64,000 nucleotides of DNA from Yponomeuta sedellus. Taxonomy: Eukaryota > Arthropoda > Insecta > Lepidoptera > Yponomeutidae. Every line of letters begins with the position of its first letter. Within the stretch, counting starts at the first letter, position 1. Below the pieces are notes generated by a model, which was not told the origin of the DNA, did not search any database, and was given only the letters and a program-made list of their open reading frames with translations. Positions 42,201 through 54,200 of this stretch are shown here, in pieces. A program made the translations under genes and the position numbers. The DNA lies in NCBI GenBank assembly GCA_934045075.1, contig OW203731.1, forward strand, positions 9,653,975 through 9,717,974, written 5' to 3'.

Positions 42201-45200
42201 GAGCATTTAATGAAATGGTTACAAGATGTGCGTCTAAGTACAAACATAAAAAAGACAAAAATGTTGCACTTCAGGAATTATAATACCACAAAGATGGACC
42301 TAGATGTTACCGTAAATGATGTAAAAATTGAAATGGTGGAAAGCGCAAAGTTTTTAGGCATTGTCACTGATGAGCATATGAATTGGAAAAATCACATCGA
42401 AGTGTTAGAGGGTAAACTGAGCAGTTTTACCTATGCGTTGCGTTGTTTAGCCAAGGTCGCGACTAAACACGCTACCCTGCAAGCTTATTATGCCTATTTC
42501 CAATCGCGAATTTTATATGGGTTAGCAATATGGGGTGGCAGTGTTGATATTATAAAAATTTTTACTCTTCAAAAAAGATGTATCCGAATTCTAAGTGGCA
42601 TTAAGTCAAATCGAGTATCCTGTCGCGAATTATTTCCACTACTCAAGATCCACACTATTACAGCGCTGTACGTATTGGAGCTCTGCAAAATGGTTAGACG
42701 GCTTCCGGATTGGTTTCCTATTAGCACCGAAAAAAAGAGCGCAAGGTTACAGGAAAAATACAAACTTCACTTAAATGTACCGGTATGCAGAACAACCTCA
42801 TGCAAGAAAAGCACAAAGCATGCGGCAATCTCAATTTATAATAAGCTTCCAACAAAAATTCAAGCTCTCTCGGGTAATCATTTTATCAAGGCTCTAAAAG
42901 CTTACCTAATGGAAATGTGTCCTTATAGTATCCTCGAATTTAATAATTATAAAAGCACCCAATGAATTTTATTATTAACTCATAATTTTGACTAAGAATT
43001 CTATGTACCTAATTGCAATTAATTTTTTTCCCTTTTGATCTTTTGTTACGTAATGTATAAGTTGTAAATTCATTTAATTAAATCCTTACTTTTAAGTATT
43101 TTGCTACGCCTTAATTGGTAAAATTACACGTGCAATATCTAATTATAATATCTATGAATACTGTAATTTATGGCAATAAATGAATTGAATTGAATTGAAT
43201 TGCTCAGTTGGAAAGACCGCTGGCACGGATAGCCAGAGGTCGCGGGTTCGAATCCCGGCATGGGTGGAATTTTTAGCCTCTAAATAGGTTTTTAAAATTG
43301 TCCTTAGCACGGGTTAGTGCATTAAAAATAAAAATAGTATAATCATGTGGGTACAGCGATATAATTCCGATGTAAAAACCTAACTGCAAAGTAGGTAGTC
43401 GGGGCTATAATAATATAAGTGATGCAATCTACTTCTCACGTAACTCGGAAATGTAGTCGTGTAGAGAACGTGAGTCGTCAGGAGGGCCTCCAGTCAGCAG
43501 ATCTACTGGTATTCTCAGTTCTCGGCCAAAATTTACACGCGCCGGGGTTACCTTCGTGCTTTCATGTTCTGCCGTTCGGTAGGCCAGAAGAAATGGCGGT
43601 ATGTATTTGTCCCAGTCTCTCTGGTGCCTGTCAACGACTTTTGCTAAATGTCTCTCAAGTGTTTGGTTAAATCTTTCTACCATGCCGTCAGATTGAGGAT
43701 GATATGGGGTGGTCCTAGTCTTATGCATTCCCAATATTTTGCAGAGTTCTTGAAATACTTGAGACTCAAAGTTCCTGCCTTGGTCGGAGTGTATTTCCAA
43801 GGGCACACCAAACCGGCAAACTACTTCCTCAAACAACTTGGAGGCAACAGTCGTTGATAGCTAGTGGTGGACTGTATGAGACGATTATGAATACTGATGG
43901 AAACACGGATTATATGATAGAAATTTAATAAAGAATAAAGCACAATATTACAAGACAGATTTTAGTAATCTTGACAACCAAAAATGTGACAACGTAAAAA
44001 ACAGAAAGACAAAATTAAGAAGTAGAAAAGGGTGACACTCCAGCCAGTCGCCAACAGTCGTGGCTTCTTGATTGGGTATGGCGAATACCTCTGGCCATTT
44101 AGTGAAGTAATCCATAACTACCATGAAATACTTGTTTCCTGATTCCGTTATTCAATTCAATTCAATTCAAATAATTTTATATCAACGTAAAGAATTTACA
44201 TTCTGTTTGCTGAATGTCAATGTACAATGTAAAGTGTAAGCCGCCGCCTTCGGGCCGTAATTGTAGTGGAGAAAAAGGCAGCGGAAAAAAAAACTCCACT
44301 CTGACCATCTTTTCTCAAATCATCTTAAAACCAAATAAATCAGTTGCCATATGTAAACCTAATAAGATTTCATGATTGCCATTAACAACCCTAAATGCCA
44401 AAGCATTAGTCAAATGTCTCACAATGATAGGGGAAAACATAAGTGCTGCGGCCAGACACACGAACAGCACTCGTTCACGAGCATAACGCAGTGCTCAGCC
44501 ATCATCAGTCTCAACCATTTTGGAGGGAGATAGATGACCCGAACACCACGCTACCATTCGAATGACCTTTAGCAAACTTGCAGTTAACTTTTTGTCAGTT
44601 ATATAAGGTATCATATAGTTATTAATATGCAATCACGTCGTCTGTACACACTTGTATTATAAAATATGTTATACTTAGTTATACTTAACAATAAAATCGC
44701 GGTGGAATTGGTTTACTACCACGGATTAGGATCGTTTATATAGTCGTCTTTTCTATAATATGCCTTTTTACATAGCGAATTTTTAATGAAAGTTTTAAAT
44801 TTATTTTCAGACAAGCATAGAACACGTTCTGGAATTTAGTTGTAAAAACGAACGCAGTAACCTACAAATGATGTGCCTACCTTGGCTAATCGGGATTTAG
44901 TACAAGCAACCTTGTTTCTATTCCTTGTGTTTACGTTATGAACGTCCCTATTTAATTTAAACATTGTTATATTTTTTCGGACATACATTATATTATCGAA
45001 TATATATTGGCAAGCCAGTGTAAGAATGCCTATTTGTTTAAAGCGCTCCCTTAGCGATTCTCTACTGTTTAAGTTGTAAATAGCTCTTATTGCTCTTTTT
45101 TGCAAGACAAATATGGTTTCTATATCTGCTGCCCGTCCCCATAATAACAAACCATACGACATGACACTGTGAAAATAACTAAAATAGACCAGCCTCGCCG

Positions 45201-48200
45201 TCGACACGTCTGTAAGTTGTCTAATTTTTCTGACTGCAAACGCTGCTGAACTCAACCGACCCGACAGTTTTCCAATATGCTGACCCCATTGCAGTTTTGA
45301 GTCTATCGTTATGCCTAAAAAAAGCGTGGACTCTACCAGCTCTAGCCTCTCACCAGATATTTTTAAACTCGTGTCAACATTTTTAACATTGGGTAGTGAG
45401 AATTTGATGCATTTTGTCTTTTTTGCATTTAGCATCAGATTGTTTATAGTGAACCAGTTTAGAATAGTAGATAAAGCATTGTTTACATCGTCTACATTAC
45501 TTATACCTCTCTTTACTTTAAAAATTAAGGAAGTATCATCTGCAAACAACACTATCTGCGAAAGCTTTTCTACTAGGTAGGGCAAATCATTTATATATAC
45601 CAAAAAAAGGAACGGACCCAGTATAGAACTTGAGGGACTCCTACTTTTACATCAGAACCCGAGGATTTAACTCTATTAATATCAACCTTTACAGTTCTGT
45701 CTGTTAAGTAAGATCGAAGAAGACTTAGTGATTTATTACTTAAACCATATCGGTGCAATTTTATGAGAAGTGTTTCGTGGTCAACGCAGTCAAACGCCTT
45801 AGAAAGGTCGCAGAAAACCCCAATGGCATCCTGCGACTCCTCCCACGCCTCAAAGATATGCTTTACTAACGCTATGCCTGCTTCCGTCGTTGAGCGGCCT
45901 TTTGTAAACCCGAACTGTTTCTTATGGAAGAGCTTATTTATACTAAAATGAGTTTGCAATTGATGTAATATTACTTTCTCAAAAACTTTACTTAGCACCG
46001 GCAGTATTGCTATAGCTCTGAAATTATTTGGATCTTCACTATCACCAGATTTAAACAAGGGTACGATTTTACTTAACTTTAATAGATTAGGAAAGGTTCC
46101 CTGGTCAACACATTTATTAAAAATCAAAGCAAGGTAAGGTGCTAGAATATTGATTATAGTGGATATTAATTTAACCGATAACCCCCACAAATCTTCAGTC
46201 TTTTTTAAGTTTAACTCTTTAAATGTTTTGACAATAGTAAAGGTAGTTATATGGGAGAATTGGAAGTCAACTTTACATGGATTTGTACTTTCCAAAAGTA
46301 AGGTATCGGCTAATTGGGAGGAAGAATTTAAGCTAGCCGTTATATGCAGTGGCATGTTTTTAAAAAAAGTTTGAAATATTTCTGCTATGTCCTTCTTCGA
46401 ATTAACTAACTTACCTTCGATCTTCAACGCAAATCCCTGGTCCTTAGGTCTCGTTTTACCTGTTTCTTTGTTAATTACTTGCCAGACTGTTTTTATTTTA
46501 TTAGTAGACGCCATAATTTTTTTACTTATACTTATCGATTTGGCTGTTAAACAAGTTTGTCTAAAAGTTTTTGAATATTTTTTCACGTACTCTTTGAACG
46601 TCGGATCGTGATTGAATTGTTTTTCTTCATACAATTCATAAAGCCTTTTCCTACTTCTATATATACCTGGCGTTGCCCATTCTGAAAACCCGCTTTTTAA
46701 CTCTGTAATTTTTTTTACGTTAAAAACATGTTCAAATTCTTTTGATATGGTTGAAAACAATACTTGATATAACGTATTCGGATCATTGCTATCGAAATTC
46801 AACGAATTTAACTTTATGTTTATATTTTTTTTAAATAATTCAATTTTTTTCTCTGTTATTGGCCTACAATTTAATTCATTGCATTTTTTTGCTTCCAGTA
46901 CTGACGGTAGGACTACCCATAGCCCGCTATGGTCCGACTGTAATTTATGTATGACTTCTTTTTCTAAATATTCACAATTGCAAAAGACATTATCTATGCA
47001 GGTAGCGCTAGTAGCAGTTGTCCTAGTGGGTTCTGTAAATAAATTATCTAAATCATATGACCTGAAAAGGCTTGCGAGTTTAATTTTAAGTGGACCTTGA
47101 ACTAAGAAATCTATATTGAAGTCCCCACACACCACTATGCTCTTTGTAGTACTGAATAGGCGTTTTAAGGCATCCTCCATAAGTAATTCAAATTCATTAT
47201 AATTTGATTGTGGCGGCCTATAAACACACATAACTATATACCTATCCAATTCCACACACGATATCTCAATTAAACGTTCAACAGATAGACTGACAATATC
47301 TTTTCTTTCTATCATTTTCAAACTACTTTTGACAAAGATCATTTATTTCATAAAGTCAAAATACAATAGACATACCTAAATTATTTACATAGACATTATA
47401 AAAAACTCAATACAATCATAATCAACATTCACATAAAGTTTCGTCAAAAAGAATGAAATTAAAAGAATGTCAAGGCAATAACAATAATAACAAAATAATA
47501 ATAAAATAAAATAAAAAAAACTATGCAAATAAATCGCTCCGAGCCACATCCGAACCAAAAGTCCCCATAATACTGGCCGCGTTACCGCGCTGCACAGCAA
47601 GGGAAATCCTTTGGCTCAGATATGCCCCAGAGCGAACGTCCATGCCACGGTCCCTCAATCGGCGTCCCAGCTCCCTAATAAAAGCGCTGCCCTGCGCTCC
47701 CCATACACCAGAAGTTTCTATAGCCAGCGGCACAAAAATGTAGGAATTAATAAGCTGGCTATACTTCTGCGTTTTATGCCTCGCAGCCAGTTCAGCCGCG
47801 GCACCAGCAGAAGCGGCAGTAGATACGACATGCGAGGGCGCAAACGTGCACACACAAGTCGCATCCCACAACAAACTTCGACCCTTCTCCCACGGAACCA
47901 GAGTAAGGCCGTCCGGACGTTTCCCATCGTTCCGGCATAAGCCCGGAGGCTCAAGGACAGAAGGGATATTTGCCGAAACCAGAGCCCGTCGAACAATATC
48001 ATTTATGCTATGGTGCCGAGAGATTCTACCTGCACTACGGACACAATGCAGCCCGTGGCGGCCCTGAGCGTCCACCTCCACGCCACAGACACAACGGTGC
48101 GGTTGACAGACTTCACAACCTAAGCGCAAAGCAACAGCCACTCGGAGTGAATTGCAGTCCAAAAAGGTCCCCAGCTGTGGGGATGGCAAAACATGAAGCC

Positions 48201-51200
48201 ATATCCCCGAATCTGGTCTCGAAACAGCGCGCAATCTCGCAAGCTCAGCCCCAGAACTGGAGTTCAGCAATGCGTCCAGCGTTATCTTGCTTATGACTTC
48301 ATCCCACTCACGTTGAAGCTCAGGCCGCTCCGGCAAGTCACTCCCAGGACAGCGAGCCTGCCATAAACTCAAGGCCTCATCGGCGAAAGGGATGTGAAAC
48401 CCGTCACCATTAATATTCAATATACGAGTGACGAGATCCAAAACCCCATGCGACGAAGCAAGAAACCCTGGGAGCTCGGTGTCCTGCAAACGACGAATAC
48501 CCAAACCGCCATGCCTAATTGGAAGAGCCGCTTGGCACCACTGTGTCGACGTCATCCTAATGTTGAGAACAGTTTCTAACAACTCCTTTAAAGCCTCATC
48601 ATACTCCGACGTTTTAAAACTGCATAACCACAAGGGAGTAGTGCGAACTGAGTAAGTCAACCTGGGGAATGACAGGCAACTTCGCAGGATCGTTAACGCA
48701 ACGTGGGCAGAAAGTTGCTTCAGATGTGGCTTCGTTGCCAACAACGTCCGTATCTTATTGGTAAGGACTTGAGGAATACCTTCTGGGAAAATTGGCGCTC
48801 CCAAAAGAGTAAAATCTGACTTACTTAACGTCTTAAGCCCTGGGACTACGGCATCTACTTGCGACAGAACATCCCGCGAAATCTGCCCAGAGCATGGGAA
48901 AATCTCGCATTTGTGTGCGTTCAATTTGAGTCCCATGTCCCCAAACCCTCCTTCCAGGCTTTTGAGGTCTTCGACTACACCGACCGGATCCCCTCCTATT
49001 GTGCCATCGTCCAAGTACCAAACATTCAGAGGGGAACGCAGGCCAGCAATAATATCCTGTATAGCCAAGCTAAACAAAAGAGGGCCCAAAGGATCACCCT
49101 GCTGCGCTCCCACCTGAGACTCCATCATGTTATCACCAAAAAATAAATTAGTTGGTCTCGAATAGCATTGATGGAGAAAAGGATATAGAGATGGAGCCCG
49201 GTCCCTAACCTTACTTAAGACAACGTCTCGCTCAACACTTAAAGGCATTCTGGATATCAACCTTAACAATTATATGATCGGAATCGCTCCCAGCCAAAGC
49301 AAACGCACGGGTGGCATGTATCGCAGCTTCACAACCCAATGGTATCCCGAAGCCCAACTGCTGCGGCTGCAATTCTGTTGCCATAAAATCCCTCACAGCC
49401 CGGCAACAAAGCTTGGCGACCAGATGGCGCATAACATTACCCACGGCAATGGGGCGAATCCCTCCATCCTTCTTTTTTAGGGCACAAAGAGATGCCCCAT
49501 ATAAGAACGGGCAGACTTCTCGATTAACCATTCCTTTTAACATGTAGTTTGCCAAACTACACAAGGACTGTAATAAGAGAACACCACTGTCACCCGCACC
49601 AACAGACGTCAGCTCTTTAAGATGCCCTGGACGTAATCCATCCAGTCCTCCCGCTGAGCCATTATTAAAGGAAGCAATGGCCTCCGCGACATCAGAAACT
49701 TCCACTGAGAGAAACTCGCTCGAAAGATTCGGCTCTGGGGGGGTAGTCCAAAACCCGACTAGGTGATGGGTGTTTAAGACGTAGAGCTTCTAGAGTGTCT
49801 TGATTACTGTCAGCAACGGAACATTCCGATAGCAAAATACGAACAGCTCCGCTCAAATCCCCATCATAAACCTTGGACTCCACAGCTTTATAGAGCGAGC
49901 GTTTTCCAAACGAAACACCTCTAGACGATCGATCGATAGAACATGTTAAATCCTGTGAATACCCATCATTAATATTCTCCTTAACTTCTGTCGTGAGTGA
50001 CCGACTGCGATCATCAGACGACGGCACTCTCAGACAAACGTAAGAAAAGGTTAGTAGTTCACCCCAGTCCTCCGCGCTATTCGTCTGTATGCACTTTTCT
50101 ATCACCCGTGACAATTTTCCTGCGGCCAAACTTCTTGCACCTTTAGGGACATGCTTCAAAACACGCACTTTATCTTTCAATGAATGCAACTGGTCCAGTA
50201 CCCGGGAAGACCCTGGGGCGATCCACGCCACATCAGCCTGTGACTGTTGTGATGCGACACTCCTGTGAACTCGGCTAATGTGTACATTGAGCCCGCGAGG
50301 AACTACATATTGCCTTGAGGATCCGGGACAGTGCGGACAAGAAGCCCTATGAACATCCATTCCATGTCACAATCTAAAGTTTGGTCCTTCTACATATACA
50401 CTTGAGTCAATAAATTATAAAACAAAAGTCAAACTTACAGCTAAAAAAAAAAAAACGTAGCTCAAATATTTACATAAAGTAGGTAGTCATATTACAGCTA
50501 ATATAAGCTCAAAAGGAAGCTACCAGTACATGCATTTAGACAATTAAACAAAATAACAAAACACACACAAAAACATAGCAAAGTCACAGGTCCGCATCAA
50601 GAGTTCGTAAGCAAAAGCAAGCAAAAAAAAAAAATAAGAAATATATTTTCAAACCACTGAAGCAGAAAAAACTTCACCAATGCAGCGCTGCCAGCGCTAA
50701 GTAGAGTTACGATGTTACGTTAGCGATGGATGACTCGGAGCGCACGCAGCTAGTGCATGCACAGAACACGGCGGGCGGCGGGACGCTCGACGACCGTTGC
50801 CTGCCACGGACCAAACAGCGCGCGTAGTTGAAGTGCGAGATGAGTCACCGCTGCTGCCGGCCGATATTGTATTGCGCTCCACGCAAAATAGTCGTTGATG
50901 ACAAATAAACGAAGATATCTCCGCAACCCGCTGATGGATTTCAAAATAGTTTTCACAGGCGCAAAGCGCGAAACTTTCTCTTCAAACTGGTGTACAGTAA
51001 CACTCAAAAACATTACTTTAAATATTTCTTCCAAGCAAATAAGTCTTTAGCAAACGAACAGCGATCCGGCCGGAACGGCCTACCAATCGGCAATCCTAAT
51101 CATTGAACAATCATTGAAAAGATTCATTCATTCATCATCAATCATCATTGAAAGATCATTGAACCTCCTCTTATTGAGTGTTGTCGGTTAAAAGTGCTTG

Positions 51201-54200
51201 CTGCTAAATAGTCTTTTAAAGTAAATGACATTTCAGAATGTTTCAGCCAATGTTCTGTTAAACACAAAATATCTACATTGAAATCTGCTAAAAATAGTTC
51301 AATTAAATTGTCTTTACCGGAAAAACCCTGTATATTTTGTGCAACTAAATTGATACCTAACTTAGGGTTTTCCTTTGTCTGCGATGGCAGTTTAAAGCCA
51401 TTGACTGTGTGTTTGAGCCCGCTGTTTAATTATTACTAATACTAGTAACACGGTTGTCATTCCTATCAGGTTGTGTTATAATTCCTATAACCACAGAGTC
51501 AAAAATATTGTAAGCTAACAAAGTAGCTAACTTACGTCGACTATTTTTCGTGAGGTACACAGTATCTCGCGTCAAAAAGTAATTCTTAACAAATTTGTTA
51601 AGATCAAAAAATGATATGTCACTATGACGACATGTCAAATGGTGAATGTGTATGTTCAAGCTATGGATGTCATTATTTTCTTTTGCTGACAGGGACTGAG
51701 AATATGGGAAAGCGCAAAACACTAATTTTCCCATCCACGGTTGGACATCTTTAGCTTGACCATATAATTCAAATATATTTTTTATATCAGTCTTTTTAAC
51801 ACCTTGGCTATTTCCTACTAATAAAATGTAGGTTGTGTCGTTCTGTATTGGGCTTTTGAACAGCTCTTTAACAATGTCAGTTAAACTTGAATGGGGATAG
51901 CATTTATTCAGCACATTTTGTGTCAGCCTGTCATTCAACAAAGGACCTAACCCTGCACCTATCTTATCAGAGAAGATTACAGTCCTCCTTTCTTATTTTT
52001 ACTGCCGGGCCAGTCATGCTAATGGTGGTTGATTCAGGCTGGCTGTGAGTTATCTCAGTAGTGCTTGGAGGTAGACGCAACGCAGCTGGACTTGTATCCT
52101 CAGTGGGGCCATGCAGTCGTGTGGTGAGGCATGATGTTGATGCTGGTGGCTGATCTTGTAGAATTTTACAAGATGCACATGAAGAACCCGCTGATATTTT
52201 GTTGCTTACTGGGAACGGTCCAGCCACATCAACTGCAATGCGTTCCCATGGCGCACCAACGTTATAAAGTTGCAGATTTCCTCGGCTTCTAGTTGATGGG
52301 CCTTTCACCGCGGCGCAAGTAGCACACTTGCGGCACCAATCTTGCACATCTTCTCGACAATGGAGCAAGTAAAACCTTCCTCGAATCTTTGTTAAAGTCC
52401 CCTTTACGCCCAAATGTCCACCTGATACACCGTCATGTACTTCACGAAGGACATCTTGTACCTTATCTCTTGGGACAACTATCTGAAGATGGAACTCTCT
52501 GCCGTTAGGTTTCTCCCATTTGTGGTAAAGTATTCCGTTTTGAAGAATAAAACTGTCCCATTGAGCCCAGTATGCCTTGGTGACAGCACTAGTAAGAGCG
52601 ACTTCGCACCATCTTGGCTTGTTTTCGCCTCGTTTCTTCCATGCGACAATGAGCCGTACATTTACGTCATCTTCCTGTGCTTCTTTCATCGCCTCATCTT
52701 CCCAAGATCTCGATGGACTCATTCTTGTCAACCTCAATGGCAGTTCCTTTGTGTCTTGATTGGCACGGTGCTTGCACTCTTCAGTACTCGGCCTTCTTTA
52801 CAATTTGTTCCCATTGCATACTTGTGAGATTCTTGTTACCTGGGCTTTCTCCGCCCCAGCCAGTACTCGCCTCGGAATCCTAGTTTCGTTTCCCTGATTC
52901 ACAGTGGAGGCCGGAGCGTCATGCTTCTTTACGAACTCTTCAAAACGCTGCTCCATTTTGTTGAGGCGCGCACCCAGTCTGTCATCTGTTTTGGTCGGTT
53001 GCCTTTCCTTCTTAGCACACGTGAACTGCAGATGCCCTCTTTCTCCACACTTGTAACACATGGGCCCGGAGTTCCTCTTGGGCGGTGTCTTGATCTCTTT
53101 GACCTCCTCCTTAACTTCTCGAAGTTTATATCCTTGCCGGATATCACGGCGCACAGCTTCAACTTCCAGGGCGTGTGCCAGAGCTTCTTTTAATGAAGAA
53201 TGGTGGCGAAGCTTTACTGCAGCCCTAATTTCAAGATCTCTGATCCCGTCGACGAAGGCTTGTAAAATGTTCGTGTCCACCATCTTACTATCAGCAGAAG
53301 GGTACGTCTTTCGAACCAGCTTCTCAATTTCCAACGCCCATTGTTGAAGTCCTTCACCCAGGCGCTGAGTCCGGTCGCGTAGCTGGACACAAAAAACGTG
53401 TTTCAGGTGTCGTTCCCCGTATCTAGCCTCAAGTGCCTCCAGCAGATCTTTGAACTCGCTGCCTGAGGTGGGCAGTGCCTCCAGGACAGATAAAGCCGAA
53501 CGTCTGAGCGCGACGGTGAGGGCTGTCAGGCTCTGTTCGTCCGTCCACCCGTTTGAAGCAGCGACAGTCTGGAACTGCTGTCGGTAGGCGACCCAAGATG
53601 TAGTACCATCGTACGGAGGCACCTTCACTTTAGGCCCCTGGCTGACAACTCCGCTCGACGTAACTCCAGCAGCTTTTATACGCCGAACTTCCTGCTCTAG
53701 ACCAGTGAGGCCGTTTTTCAGACTTTGTAGGTCCTCCTCTAATTTGGTAACCCGTTCGGTTACTACCTCTACATGTTCATGTAGCTTAGCGACCGTATCG
53801 CTGAACTTTGTAACGGCAGAAAGGATCGTCTGTTGGTCTGCCTTCTGTTCTTTTCGCAGGCCTCTTTGTTCTTCTCGTAGGCCTCTTTGTTCTTCTTGCA
53901 GGCACTGCATCTGCTTGCTCTGTTCTTCAACATTGCCATCAGGCACGACGTATCCGAAACCTCCATTGTACGTGACGGAGGTTTAATGTCTTCGGTGGGC
54001 GCGGCCAGGTGGGAGTGGCTAGGAGGCGGAGCCTGTTGGTCGCTGAGTGGAACCTGGTAGTCAAGGCCGGTGGGCGGGGCCTGGCGCGCGGGGTCTGTGT
54101 GCGTGGCCTGGTGGGCGGGGCCAGTGGGCGTGGCCTGGTCGGTGGGCGTGTTTCCTGCGGGGCGGGGCCAGTGGGCGTGTCCCTATGGCCGGTGGGCGTG

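Larger units (their letters stand above)
40902..43340 (+). mobile_element. tRNA-derived SINE-A, copy 4, split by a LINE
   Basis: The head and first part are at 40902-41075; the rest of the tRNA-like core and the tail are at 43203-43340. The LINE at 41076-43202 entered exactly within the A-box region (ttggctc / ctcagttgg). Confidence 0.8.
47343..51168 (-). mobile_element. LINE with restriction-like endonuclease inserted in LINE1
   Basis: The LINE1 endonuclease is continuous when this block is removed (ggttcaatgatctttgtc). At the 5' side the target is echoed as several tcattgaa/gattcattcatt-type units (about 51095-51170). The 3' end is AT-rich (aaataaat) without a long poly(A). It contains one broken protein-coding gene (47521-50360). 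It is therefore the youngest layer of a three-level nest in WASHC5 intron 1. Confidence 0.88.
44836..51410 (-). pseudogene. LINE1 ORF2 endonuclease and reverse transcriptase, interrupted
   Basis: The apurinic-type endonuclease begins about 51410 with [18 protein letters not shown] and [11 protein letters not shown]. It is cut by the REL-type LINE and resumes at 47342 with [33 protein letters not shown] and DNVFCN. The reverse transcriptase has [48 protein letters not shown] and VGVPQ, then one base is missing. The next frame (45603-44836) continues to VYINDLPY and the active site FADDTSLIF. Stepping back one base after Gln restores the frame, giving VPQSSILGP. Confidence 0.9.
44155..52200 (-). 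mobile_element. CR1/Daphne-like LINE (LINE1) inserted in gypsy-1 integrase
   Basis: It ends (minus strand) in tgaattgaattgaattgaa like LINE2. It carries ORF1 (about 52200-51426), the endonuclease start (51410-51177), and, after an inserted LINE, the rest of the endonuclease and the reverse transcriptase (47342-44836). It interrupts gypsy integrase between GPFPVSN and ESGNKYF. It is near full length. Confidence 0.88.

Noticed and set aside
43141..43202. gaattgaattgaattg array as an independent microsatellite
   Set aside because: The same repeat ends LINE1 (44155 side), so it is the normal 3' tail of this LINE group.
47611..48655. Plus-strand frames opposite the nested LINE
   Set aside because: They are antisense shadows of the RT/REL protein.
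51095..51170. tcattgaa units as a CRISPR-like or regulatory repeat
   Set aside because: They are slipped echoes of the LINE insertion target at a junction, irregular in spacing.
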